Part shown: positions 1 through 6,322 of the stretch, piece after piece | How the letters are laid out: each line of letters opens with the position of its first letter | Numbering within the stretch: the first letter of the stretch is position 1 | NCBI GenBank assembly: GCA_035541995.1 | Contig: DATKMG010000318.1 | Location: 1-7,104 of the forward strand | Direction of reading: 5' to 3' | Length of the DNA stretch: 7,104 nt | Source of the DNA: DATKMG01 sp035541995 | Lineage (GTDB): Bacteria; Acidobacteriota; Terriglobia; Versatilivoradales; Versatilivoraceae | Program-made: the position numbers and the translations under genes | The notes under the pieces: model-generated | Told to the model about the DNA's origin: nothing | Databases searched by the model: none | Seen by the model: only the letters and a program-made list of their open reading frames with translations

Positions 1-144
1 ATATACAAGTTACCCCTCGACCTATACAGTTTCGGGAATTGGTTATTGCCTATTATAGCCTGGTTCGAGAGTCCTGTCACTTTCCTTCAGTCCATCTGTC
101 CATCTAGGATGGTCCAATTCTTGGGGTTCTTTGTACAAGCAGCT

Positions 145-161
145 GGGAATCTGTGATTCCC
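145..161. repeat. Short perfect inverted repeat (7-bp stem, 3-nt loop)
   Basis: GGGAATC at 145-151 is followed by TGT and then its exact complement GATTCCC at 155-161. There is no T-run on either side in either direction, so it does not look like a classical intrinsic terminator. Its role is unknown. Confidence 0.4.
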
Positions 162-347
162 CTGTGAAGTGAGGGTCATTCGTCAGCCCTCCCCCCGCAA
201 ATCTATGGCCCCCCCAGTCCTGACCAGAAAGGTCGAGGAGCTTGTGGCTAAAATGGAACTGCAAGTAAGGTTCTCGCGCTATCTACTTTGTATAATGGCG
301 CGTTACGCGTGAGATATTCGGGATGAAAAGCGGAAGGGAAGGCCCCC

Positions 348-382
348 GGGGATATTCCATTTGGGCAACTTGGAACATCCCC
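348..382 (-). terminator. Candidate 3'-end hairpin of the molybdenum hydroxylase operon
   Basis: Arms 348-359 and 371-382 form a 12-bp stem with an 11-nt loop. Read as minus-strand RNA (GGGGATGTTCCA pairing with UGGAAUAUCCCC), every position pairs, including one G-U wobble. Read as plus-strand RNA the same position is an A-C mismatch, so the structure favours the minus-strand transcript. It begins about 55 nt after the stop of the last operon gene. No U-tract follows the stem, although a T8 run (421-414 on the minus strand) lies before it. It may be an RNA 3'-end stabiliser or a factor-dependent stop rather than a textbook terminator. Confidence 0.4.
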
Positions 383-436
383 TCATGAGCCGTACATCCA
401 AAAGTCGCGCACGAAAAAAAAGCCTCTACACTCTCC

Positions 437-652
437 TCAAAATGGTTCCTTAAAGCAACCACGCTCAGGCCGACAGTTTTCCGGTTCAACGACCTGACCG
501 TCGGGACCCAGTACCGACTGCGTCATGGCGCACCAGTAGCTGTTGTCGTAGGCGGGCGGGACGCTGGGATCGGGTTCAGATTGGTAGAACAGGCTCTTCC
601 AGCGAACGCAGTTGCAGACATCATGCGGCAACTCCTTGAATCGCTCGTGCAT
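437..652 (-). CDS. Small five-cysteine protein of unknown function, last gene of the Mo-hydroxylase operon
   Basis: This is a 71-residue protein that I cannot assign to a named family. It is hydrophilic, with no membrane segment or signal. It carries five cysteines (C13, C15, C41, C60, C66), including a CNC pair inside HDVCNCVRW, and conserved-looking aromatic and proline-rich stretches (SLFYQSEPDPSVPP, SYWC). I chose the ATG at 652 because the minus-strand AAGGAGG (668-662) lies 9 nt before it. The in-frame ATG at 658, which would overlap the upstream stop as ATGA, has only 3 nt of spacing. The start at 652 leaves a 2-nt gap after the FAD-subunit stop, so translational coupling is likely. 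Its position as the fourth cistron suggests an accessory to the oxidoreductase, perhaps a metal- or cluster-binding protein. That role is inference only. Confidence 0.7.
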   Translation of the reverse strand: MHERFKELPHDVCNCVRWKSLFYQSEPDPSVPPAYDNSYWCAMTQSVLGPDGQVVEPENCRPERGCFKEPF

Positions 653-654
653 AA

Positions 655-1644
655 TCATGCCCCTCCTTGTGATGCCCTCATGATGGCGCGTTTGACGGCA
701 ACCTGGGCTAGTTGAACCTTATAACCGTTCTTACTCAAGGGGGTCGCCCCAGCGATTGCCGCTTTGCCAGCCTCGGTAGCCACTGCCTCGTCGAGGGCTT
801 TACCGGCAAGCGTCTTCTCGGCTTCGGGAGACCTCCACGGAACGGGGGCCACGTGCCCCATAACTACCTGGGCACTCAGGACAGTCTTACCTCTTATTTT
901 CAAAGCAACAGCCGCAGCCACCAAGGGCCAATCCATAGCTTCTCTTTGGCGAACTTCATAAGCCGCATTCTTGATTCCCTTAGCTGAAGGAACCAGGATC
1001 TCCCCTAGAATCTCATTGGGTTTCAAGACATATTCCCGTTCACCCTCGTTTTTGGGAGTCACAAAGAACTGCTCGACCGGAACTTCCCTCCATCCACCGG
1101 CCCCGTAAATCCGGACCTTGGCTTCCAGAGCCATCAACGCGGGGGCCAAGCTGGACGGGTTAACAAAATAGGCAGGGCCGGAATTTCCCAGGATAGCGTG
1201 GTATTGATTTTCTCCGTGAGGAATAACCTCCTTCCCGTCTGCATCCTTTGGAAAGTATCCAAGACCGGTGCGAAAATACCAACAGCGAGGACGCTGGCAC
1301 AGGTCGCCACCCACAGTCCCGAAGTTGCAGATCTGACTGCTCCGCACTCCCTCTGCAGATTGGACAAGCGAGGGATATTCTGACTTGATTGTGGCATTCT
1401 CCATCAACTCGGTGAGGGTGACAAGCGCCCCTAAGCGAAGACCCGTAGCTCCGGTATAGCGAATTCCTTGAAGTTCCTTAATCTCCTTGATGTTCACCAG
1501 CCGCTTGGGAGCGGTCTGATAGTCCTTCATGAGGCTTAACAAATCAGTCCCACCTGCCAGGATTTCAGTCTCTCCCCACTCACTGCTGAGAAGGCTGACC
1601 GCCTGCTCCTTGGTGGTAGGACTAGCAAATTCAAAGGCGTTCAT
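655..1644 (-). CDS. FAD-binding subunit of a xanthine dehydrogenase/aldehyde oxidoreductase-type molybdenum hydroxylase
   Basis: This 329-residue protein matches the CO dehydrogenase/XDH medium-subunit family in length and motifs. It should pass electrons from the iron-sulfur subunit to FAD and on to an acceptor. Visible landmarks are the FAD pyrophosphate-binding ILAGGTDLL (28-36), the second FAD motif NFGTVGGDLCQ (107-117), the PSSLAPALMAL segment (163-173), and a C-terminal CODH-type domain from about residue 225. An insert at about 116-160 resembles the loop that holds a [4Fe-4S] cluster in PaoB and in the 4-hydroxybenzoyl-CoA reductase beta subunit. Here the insert has only C116 and C121, with C106 just before it, so a fourth cluster is doubtful. 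The start overlaps the stop of the catalytic-subunit gene by 1 nt (TAATG). AAGGAGGG (1660-1653) lies 8 nt upstream. The natural electron acceptor is unknown. Confidence 0.93.
   Translation of the reverse strand: MNAFEFASPTTKEQAVSLLSSEWGETEILAGGTDLLSLMKDYQTAPKRLVNIKEIKELQGIRYTGATGLRLGALVTLTELMENATIKSEYPSLVQSAEGVRSSQICNFGTVGGDLCQRPRCWYFRTGLGYFPKDADGKEVIPHGENQYHAILGNSGPAYFVNPSSLAPALMALEAKVRIYGAGGWREVPVEQFFVTPKNEGEREYVLKPNEILGEILVPSAKGIKNAAYEVRQREAMDWPLVAAAVALKIRGKTVLSAQVVMGHVAPVPWRSPEAEKTLAGKALDEAVATEAGKAAIAGATPLSKNGYKVQLAQVAVKRAIMRASQGGA
661..668 (-). promoter_or_regulatory. Shine-Dalgarno that decides the start of the small Cys protein
   Basis: The minus strand reads AAGGAGGG at 668-661, inside the 3' end of the FAD-subunit gene. 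From the AAGGAGG core it sits 9 nt from the ATG at 652 but only 3 nt from the ATG at 658, which favours the shorter, 71-residue product. Confidence 0.6.
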
Positions 1645-3788
1645 TAGGCCAGCCCTCCTTTCCTCTCAAGTGCTGCCAGGACCCGGGCAGGAGTATAGGG
1701 CAACCGTGGAACGCGCACGCCAATGGCATTGGCGACGGCGTTGCCGATGGCAGCGCCCGGAGAAATGACTGGCGGCTCACCCAAGCCGATGACACCTCGG
1801 CCGTCCTGTTCAGGATCTCTCCACATATGGACCACGAGTTCACCGATATCGCCAAGGCCGGCGAGTTTATAGAATTCCATATTGGCGTTTAACTGCCGAC
1901 CGGTACTGTCATCCATGACCCGCTCCTCAAACAGGGAGTAACCAATTCCCATAATCATGGCGCCATAACACTGACTTTCAGCCGTCTTTTCGTTGATGAT
2001 CAACCCGCAATCCTGAACAGCAACGAACTTGTTGATCTTGATGATCCCGGTTTCCGTATCTACAGAAACGTCTGCCATTTGAGCCCCACCGACGCCACTG
2101 TTGATTAGATTCCCGGGACCCGGGTTTTTCCCACTCACGGTAATGGAAGTGACCCCAAGTTTGGCGGTCGCCTGCTTCCAGGTGAGACTCCTGGCCGGAT
2201 TCCCTTTGACCTGGACTTTACCTCCGACTGCTTCCAGCTGGGTAGCGTCTCCACCCAGCGACGGTGCAACCTTAGCAAACAGATTCTCCAAGGCCAGCAG
2301 CGTACCTCGGCGTGTGGAGGAACTGACACCCCCAACTGTGGTACTACCGCCGGAGGCCCCCGAATCCGGGTAATCCGGAGCCCGTCCAATATTCACCTTG
2401 ATCGCACTGACGGGCAGGCCAAACGTCTCAGCCGCAACCATCGCGATGACCGTGCGGGTCCCGGTTCCCAGATCCTGGCTCCCGATGTCAACCGAAACCG
2501 TCCCATCGGGATTGATCGTAACCCGGGCCTCGCTGTCATGCCCGCGACCACCCCAAGTGTGCATCGACAGGCCCAACCCTCTCTTGATGTGCCCTGGAGT
2601 CGGGTCACCGCGGGGATGCCATTTCTTTTTCCATTCGATTAATTCAGCTGCCTTCAGGAGTTCTTTGCGATAGAGTTCTGACCTTTCTCCCGTCAGGCCA
2701 ATGTTTTTTATGAAGAATTCCAGCGAATCCATGCCGAGCTTGGCGGCCATGTCATCCAGAGCCGCCATGGTGAGGTAGCAGGCCTGTGGATGGTTGGGTG
2801 CTCTCCACGCGCGCTGGGCACCGGTGTGGGTAACCACAGCGGTATTTTTCTTCCGGGCATTCGGAACGTTGACCACATAAGGGAAAACTCCGGTAACAGG
2901 TAGGCCGCCCCCCGTAGGCCCACCCGTGCCCCAGCTTTCTGACTGCCAGGCTAAAAGCGTACCATCCTTCTTTGCCCCGACTTTAACCCTGGCAAATGCG
3001 GACGGGCGGTTTCCTGCCACATAGAGGTCCGCTTCCCTTTCCAGAAAAGTCTTCAGGGGTCTTCCTGCCTTTTTGGCCAACTGAGCCGACTGAATCCCCC
3101 AGGAATCTGCGCTGAATTTGCTGCCGAATCCTCCCCCGACATGATCCATCCGAACTTTGATGCTGCTTTGGGGAATCTGAAGCGGCTGGGCATACTGCTG
3201 GGCCATGCTTGAGACCCCCTGCGTGGACGGATAGACCGTCAGGTTCTGGCCTTCCCACTCCAGTGCCTGGCCATGAGGCTCCAACGTACAGTGAGCAATG
3301 ACCGGGATCCCATATTCCCCTTCGCTGATAACTTCTGCCTCCTGGAAAGCCTTGTCCGGGTCGCCCTGCACGTGTTCGGTAGGCTTCTTGGCCCATTTAC
3401 CTGCTTTAGAGAGGTCGGCTTCATTGACGAGGTAAGGCAGCTTCTCGTACTCGACCTTAATTTTCCGGATAGCGTCCTCGGCGATATGCTCATTCTCCGC
3501 AGCCACAGCTACAATTTCGTCAAGTGCCCATAGGATCTCGGCTCCCGGTTCCTTGAGGACTGTGACAGCCTTGACCCCCGGGGTTTTTTCCGCCTCGCCC
3601 ACATCCACACTGACTAACTTGGCATGAGCATAAGGGCAGCGCAAGAACCTGGCGAAAAGCATTCCGGGGCGCTTGACATCAGAGGAGTATTTGGCCTTCC
3701 CGGAGACTTTGTCCGGGCCATCCAGTCTTGACACTCTCTTGCCGAGCAGGGTTCTTTGATTCATCTCGGGCCACTTGTATTCAGGCAT
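1644..3788 (-). CDS. Molybdopterin-binding catalytic subunit, xanthine dehydrogenase/aldehyde oxidoreductase family
   Basis: This 714-residue catalytic subunit hydroxylates an aldehyde or N-heterocycle at a Mo-cytosine-dinucleotide-type centre. The substrate cannot be read from sequence. The N-terminal a/b-hammerhead domain begins around RLDGPDKVSGKAKY (21-34). Cofactor-binding landmarks are QGVSS (190-194), GGGFGSK (218-224), an Arg-rich active-site loop RAWRAP (326-331), GTGTR (441-445) and GASGGSTT (477-484). The invariant catalytic glutamate is E671 in GLGEPP. The reading frame extends upstream to an ATG at 3848. I place the start at 3788 because AGGGAGGA (3803-3796) sits 7 nt before it and the protein then begins like its relatives (MPEYKWPEMNQ). 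This start overlaps the small-subunit stop by 8 nt. The protein has no signal peptide, so export would depend on the Tat-bearing small subunit. The length is close to E. coli PaoC (about 730). The gene order Fe-S, Mo, FAD differs from paoABC. Confidence 0.95.
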   Translation of the reverse strand: MPEYKWPEMNQRTLLGKRVSRLDGPDKVSGKAKYSSDVKRPGMLFARFLRCPYAHAKLVSVDVGEAEKTPGVKAVTVLKEPGAEILWALDEIVAVAAENEHIAEDAIRKIKVEYEKLPYLVNEADLSKAGKWAKKPTEHVQGDPDKAFQEAEVISEGEYGIPVIAHCTLEPHGQALEWEGQNLTVYPSTQGVSSMAQQYAQPLQIPQSSIKVRMDHVGGGFGSKFSADSWGIQSAQLAKKAGRPLKTFLEREADLYVAGNRPSAFARVKVGAKKDGTLLAWQSESWGTGGPTGGGLPVTGVFPYVVNVPNARKKNTAVVTHTGAQRAWRAPNHPQACYLTMAALDDMAAKLGMDSLEFFIKNIGLTGERSELYRKELLKAAELIEWKKKWHPRGDPTPGHIKRGLGLSMHTWGGRGHDSEARVTINPDGTVSVDIGSQDLGTGTRTVIAMVAAETFGLPVSAIKVNIGRAPDYPDSGASGGSTTVGGVSSSTRRGTLLALENLFAKVAPSLGGDATQLEAVGGKVQVKGNPARSLTWKQATAKLGVTSITVSGKNPGPGNLINSGVGGAQMADVSVDTETGIIKINKFVAVQDCGLIINEKTAESQCYGAMIMGIGYSLFEERVMDDSTGRQLNANMEFYKLAGLGDIGELVVHMWRDPEQDGRGVIGLGEPPVISPGAAIGNAVANAIGVRVPRLPYTPARVLAALERKGGLA

Positions 3789-4425
3789 GGGCTTGTCCTC
3801 CCTTCGATTGCTTGGCCGCTTGCAGAACCGCCCGGGTGATCCCCGCATAAGTACCGCAACGACAGAAGTTCCCTCCCAACCCCGTTCTCACTTGCTCGGT
3901 GGTGGGGTTAGGATGCTTGTCGAGAAAAGCCTTGCAGGCTACCACAAATCCTGGCGTGCAATAACCACATTGTTGCGCGTCGTTGTCTACAAACGCTTGT
4001 TGGACGGGGTGGAGTCGGCCTTCTTGTGCCAACCCCTCCACAGTCTGGATTTCTTTGCCCTGGGCATCAATGGCCAGAATGGCGCATGCATAAGCCGCTC
4101 TGCCGTTAATGATCACCGTGCAGGCACCGCAAGCCGCCCGGTCACAGACTTTCTTAGCACCGGTCAATTCCAGCTCGTCACGCAATGCTTCCAGCAGCGT
4201 CACTCGAGGTTCCAAACTGAGCGACTTGGCAGCTCCGTTGACCCGGAGTGTAATTGGGACTTTGCCCGGACCTACGATCTTGGCTCCGGACTGCGTTTGC
4301 CCCGCTTCAAGAACCTCCGAGCCAGCGACTATACCACTGGATAGTACCGCACTCGCCCCCTTCAGAAAGCCCCTTCGGGATACCTGCCCAGGCGAGCCGG
4401 TCTCAGGTTCATCAGGTTTTACCAT
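3781..4425 (-). CDS. [2Fe-2S] iron-sulfur subunit of the molybdenum hydroxylase, with Tat signal
   Basis: This 214-residue electron-transfer subunit carries a twin-arginine signal (SRRGFLKG, residues 16-23, followed by a weakly hydrophobic AAG-rich stretch to about 40). That predicts Tat export of the assembled enzyme, as known for E. coli PaoA. The plant-ferredoxin-like domain (about 57-130) binds the first [2Fe-2S] cluster through C94, C99, C102 and C114. The helical domain binds the second through C153, C156, C188 and C190 (CGYCTPG and CRCGTY motifs). All eight ligands are present. The start at 4425 is supported by GGGAGG (4438-4433) with a 7-nt spacer. It is the first gene of the operon, about 175 nt after the predicted transcription start. 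No maturation factor (XdhC/PaoD-type) is visible in the window, so Moco insertion must rely on a gene elsewhere. Confidence 0.95.
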   Translation of the reverse strand: MVKPDEPETGSPGQVSRRGFLKGASAVLSSGIVAGSEVLEAGQTQSGAKIVGPGKVPITLRVNGAAKSLSLEPRVTLLEALRDELELTGAKKVCDRAACGACTVIINGRAAYACAILAIDAQGKEIQTVEGLAQEGRLHPVQQAFVDNDAQQCGYCTPGFVVACKAFLDKHPNPTTEQVRTGLGGNFCRCGTYAGITRAVLQAAKQSKGGQAHA

Positions 4426-4556
4426 GAACTAACCTCCCTCACTTTTTGAGTCCATCGAACAACGAAAGTGAATCACGAAATTCAATTCAGAGAAATTTGA
4501 CCAGGGATCCATCAATCCGAACGATTGTAATTTAGTAGCTCCCGCAATTCTCCATC

Positions 4557-4579
4557 CTCTCCAATCGAGTTGTGGAGAG
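4557..4579. promoter_or_regulatory. Dyad CTCTCCA-N9-TGGAGAG in the operon leader
   Basis: A perfect 7-bp inverted repeat (4557-4563 and 4573-4579) is separated by 9 nt. A further TCTCCA copy lies at 4549-4554, so the same hexamer occurs twice direct and once inverted within 30 nt. On the predicted minus-strand transcript it falls about 20-45 nt after the start. It could be a repressor operator or a leader hairpin. The sequence does not distinguish these. Confidence 0.4.
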
Positions 4580-4601
4580 TTAAACACGAGTTCGAGTTTA
4601 A
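4580..4601. promoter_or_regulatory. Dyad TTAAAC-N10-GTTTAA overlapping the predicted transcription start
   Basis: A perfect 6-bp inverted repeat (4580-4585 and 4596-4601) has 16-bp spacing between half-site starts. It sits immediately downstream of the -10 element of the minus-strand promoter, a position from which a bound dimeric repressor would block initiation. The regulator is unknown. Confidence 0.4.
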
Positions 4602-4606
4602 GACCG

Positions 4607-4636
4607 ATGATAGGAATTCAGTTTCAGGATTGTCAA
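4607..4636 (-). promoter_or_regulatory. Predicted sigma70 promoter of the Mo-hydroxylase operon
   Basis: On the minus strand a perfect -35 TTGACA (4636-4631) is followed after 18 nt by the -10 TATCAT (4612-4607), which matches consensus at five of six positions. Transcription would start near 4600 and give a leader of about 175 nt before the ATG at 4425. Confidence 0.6.
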
Positions 4637-4723
4637 CACAAAACTGGTTATTAGTGGGGATGTGTATCTGCTACATCATTTCACTGGAATGTTCGACGGT
4701 CCGACAGCCTCCCAGCAAATCTG

Positions 4724-4751
4724 GCTGCTTTAAGAATGCTGCTTTAAGAAT
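4724..4751. repeat. Perfect 14-bp tandem direct repeat
   Basis: GCTGCTTTAAGAAT occurs twice back to back (4724-4737 and 4738-4751) with no mismatch. It lies between the two divergent transcription units, about 200 nt before the HEAT gene. It could be a paired binding site or a recent slippage duplication. Confidence 0.75.
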
Positions 4752-4940
4752 ATTGTGGAGCTGGTTTGAGAGACTCCGCTTCAAGAAAAGGATCCCAACA
4801 ACGAATTCCCAATAGTTCAACACCAAGAGGACTATGGAGATGTGCAAAAAGATTTGATATTCTCAGGAAGCTGCTAAATGGTCTGTGCAGTTGACTTCAT
4901 CGTCTTCGAGCCTTGTACTGGAGAGGACAGAATCACTGGA

Positions 4941-4947
4941 AGGAGGG
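4941..4947 (+). promoter_or_regulatory. Shine-Dalgarno fixing the GTG start of the HEAT-repeat gene
   Basis: AGGAGGG lies 5 nt before the GTG at 4953. No comparable site precedes the upstream in-frame ATG at 4878, which supports the 440-residue product. Confidence 0.7.
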
Positions 4948-4952
4948 ATTCC

Positions 4953-6275
4953 GTGAGTATTTTTGTCAGAAATGCGTTCCTGACCGGGGTGGCTGGTTTG
5001 GTGGCAGTGTTGATTGTGCTGGCAACGCCACCGTCCTTGGAACAACTGACTACGGACTTGAAGAGTCCGGACCCCAAAGTACGCCGAAAGGCCGCAGAAG
5101 AGATGGGCAAACTGCGCGACCGGGAAGCGCTCTCACCCCTGCTGTCTGCTGCGCAGGATCCTGATGCGAAAGTCCGTGAGGAAGTCGTGAAGTCCCTTGG
5201 GGCACTTCGGGATCAGAAGGCCATTACCATGCTCTTGACTACACTGAAAGACCTCTCGGCCAGTGTTCGCGAAGAGTCGCTTTTTGCTCTAGTGAATCTC
5301 TATGCGGAAAAGGACGAGGGATTCTCTTTTACCCGCCTGGCCCAAAAGACTTACAAAACCATCAACACCATCAATCCCTATGCCGACAACGTGGGTCACG
5401 ATCCGACGATCGTAGAGCCCTGGGTGAAGGTAAGCCCTGTCGTGACTGATGCCATCGCAGAGCGGTTGCTAGATTCCAACCTGGGGCTGCGGTTAAACGC
5501 CGCAAAGGCCCTTGGGGTTTTGAAGGCTGAAAACGCAATCCCCAAGATGCTGGAGGCCATGAAAACAGGCGATTCCAAACTACGAATCGCCCTTCTCCGC
5601 TCTTTGTACAAAATCGGGAATCCCTCCGTGGATACCGGCATTCTTCCTTATTTGAATGATGCGGACAAAGATGTTCGGGATGAAACCATGTTGACCTTGG
5701 GCCTATTCAGAAGTCGGAAGGCACTCCCTGAGGTTCAGAAGATCTATGAGAAGAACCCTGACACCAAGTTGCGATTGAAAGCTTTGCAGGCTATCTCCCT
5801 GATAGGAGATCCCTCTTCTAAGGAACTCTTTCAGCGGAATTTGCGGGATCCTGACGCCCGGTACCGTCAATACGCAGCCGAGGGGTTGGCACGGATTGCT
5901 GACGCCTCTCTGACTGAGGAGATTTCCCGCGCCCTGATCAATGAAAAAAAGGAACCCACTCAGCTGGCCCTGAGCTTTGCCCTGTATCGAATGGGCAGGC
6001 GGGAGTATCTTGACAAGCTAGTTACGGCCCTGGGCTCCCGGCAGTATCATGATCAAGTCGAGGCCTATTTTCTGGAAATGGGTAAACCCCTCTCTTATGA
6101 TCTGGTGAACTTTCTGAATAATGAAGATCCTCACATTCGCGCCAGGCTATGCTCGGTCCTCGGCCAGATTGGTGATAGGTCAATTCTCGACAAAATCAAT
6201 CCTCTGCTCAAGGATTCGAACAGCGAGGTTGTCTCGGAGGCGACACAGGCTATTAAGCGCCTTGGAGCCAGCTAG
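4953..6275 (+). CDS. Membrane-anchored or exported HEAT-repeat protein
   Basis: This 440-residue all-helical repeat protein has no catalytic motif, so a scaffold or protein-binding role is likely; the partner is unknown. I chose the GTG at 4953 because AGGAGGG (4941-4947) sits 5 nt before it and because the product then starts with a short basic n-region and a hydrophobic segment (about residues 8-24). That segment is either an uncleaved anchor or a signal peptide with a possible cleavage site after VLA (A24). The in-frame ATG at 4878 adds 25 residues without a ribosome binding site. HEAT/PBS-lyase-type repeats, recognised by D-x-x-x-x-V-R and A-A-x-x-L-G patterns, run at about 30-115, 168-312 and 380-438. 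They include SPDPKVRRKAAEEMGKL, DPDAKVREEVVKSLGAL, DADKDVRDETMLTLGLF and NEDPHIRARLCSVLGQIG. Residues 120-165 form a non-repeat insert. The gene lies upstream of pilus genes, but 466 nt of spacer argue against a single simple operon. Confidence 0.9.
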   Translation: MSIFVRNAFLTGVAGLVAVLIVLATPPSLEQLTTDLKSPDPKVRRKAAEEMGKLRDREALSPLLSAAQDPDAKVREEVVKSLGALRDQKAITMLLTTLKDLSASVREESLFALVNLYAEKDEGFSFTRLAQKTYKTINTINPYADNVGHDPTIVEPWVKVSPVVTDAIAERLLDSNLGLRLNAAKALGVLKAENAIPKMLEAMKTGDSKLRIALLRSLYKIGNPSVDTGILPYLNDADKDVRDETMLTLGLFRSRKALPEVQKIYEKNPDTKLRLKALQAISLIGDPSSKELFQRNLRDPDARYRQYAAEGLARIADASLTEEISRALINEKKEPTQLALSFALYRMGRREYLDKLVTALGSRQYHDQVEAYFLEMGKPLSYDLVNFLNNEDPHIRARLCSVLGQIGDRSILDKINPLLKDSNSEVVSEATQAIKRLGAS

Positions 6276-6322
6276 TCCCGGGTCCAGGGAAGCGCAGCGC
6301 TGAAAATCCAATCTCTCTCTCT

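Larger units (their letters stand above)
1..436. other. Gene-free stretch downstream of the molybdenum hydroxylase operon
   Basis: I see no supportable gene here. The open frames in this stretch are short, have no recognisable domain and lack convincing ribosome binding sites. The stretch does hold inverted repeats: a 7-bp stem with a TGT loop at 145-161, a 12-bp stem at 348-382 (listed separately), and a small CGCG-TTA-CGCG palindrome at 299-309. An 8-bp tandem GTCCATCT repeat lies at 90-105. A perfect TATAAT sits at 291-296 on the plus strand but has no fitting -35 and no gene after it. The stretch is probably the 3' flank of the minus-strand operon plus spacer. Confidence 0.6.
4426..4952. 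other. Divergent intergenic region between the Mo-hydroxylase operon and the HEAT-repeat gene
   Basis: I support no protein gene in these 527 nt. An 81-codon frame on the plus strand (4570-4815) has no recognisable domain, no good ribosome binding site, and runs across the regulatory elements of the opposite operon. The region holds the minus-strand promoter at 4607-4636, two dyads at 4557-4601, and the 14-bp tandem repeat at 4724-4751. I could not find a convincing sigma70 promoter for the plus-strand HEAT gene. Confidence 0.6.

Noticed and set aside
61..80. GGTTCGAGAGTCC resembling a tRNA T-arm
   Set aside because: It has two extra bases compared with the usual T-arm, and I could not find matching acceptor, D or anticodon arms around it.
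15..238. 8-bp inverted repeat CCTCGACC / GGTCGAGG
   Set aside because: An 8-bp match over more than 200 nt is expected by chance at a sizeable rate.
43..264. 73-codon minus-strand open frame
   Set aside because: It has no recognisable domain and a low-complexity composition, lacks a clear ribosome binding site, and overlaps inverted repeats.
291..296. Perfect TATAAT on the plus strand
   Set aside because: There is no acceptable -35 at 16-18 nt spacing and no plus-strand gene follows.
414..421. T8 run on the minus strand shortly after the operon's last stop
   Set aside because: No stem-loop immediately precedes it, so it is not an intrinsic terminator on its own.
283..489. 68-codon minus-strand open frame after the operon
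   Set aside because: It overlaps the well-supported small Cys gene by 53 nt in another frame, has no recognisable domain, and runs through the 348-382 hairpin.
3789..3848. 20-residue N-terminal extension of the catalytic subunit (ATG at 3848)
   Set aside because: The strong ribosome binding site and family-like N-terminus both favour the ATG at 3788.
4570..4815. 81-codon plus-strand open frame
   Set aside because: It has no domain and no good ribosome binding site, and it covers the opposite operon's promoter and the tandem repeat.
4854..4880. TTGATA followed by TAAATG as a HEAT-gene promoter
   Set aside because: The spacing is 15 nt and the -10 is poor; too weak to call.
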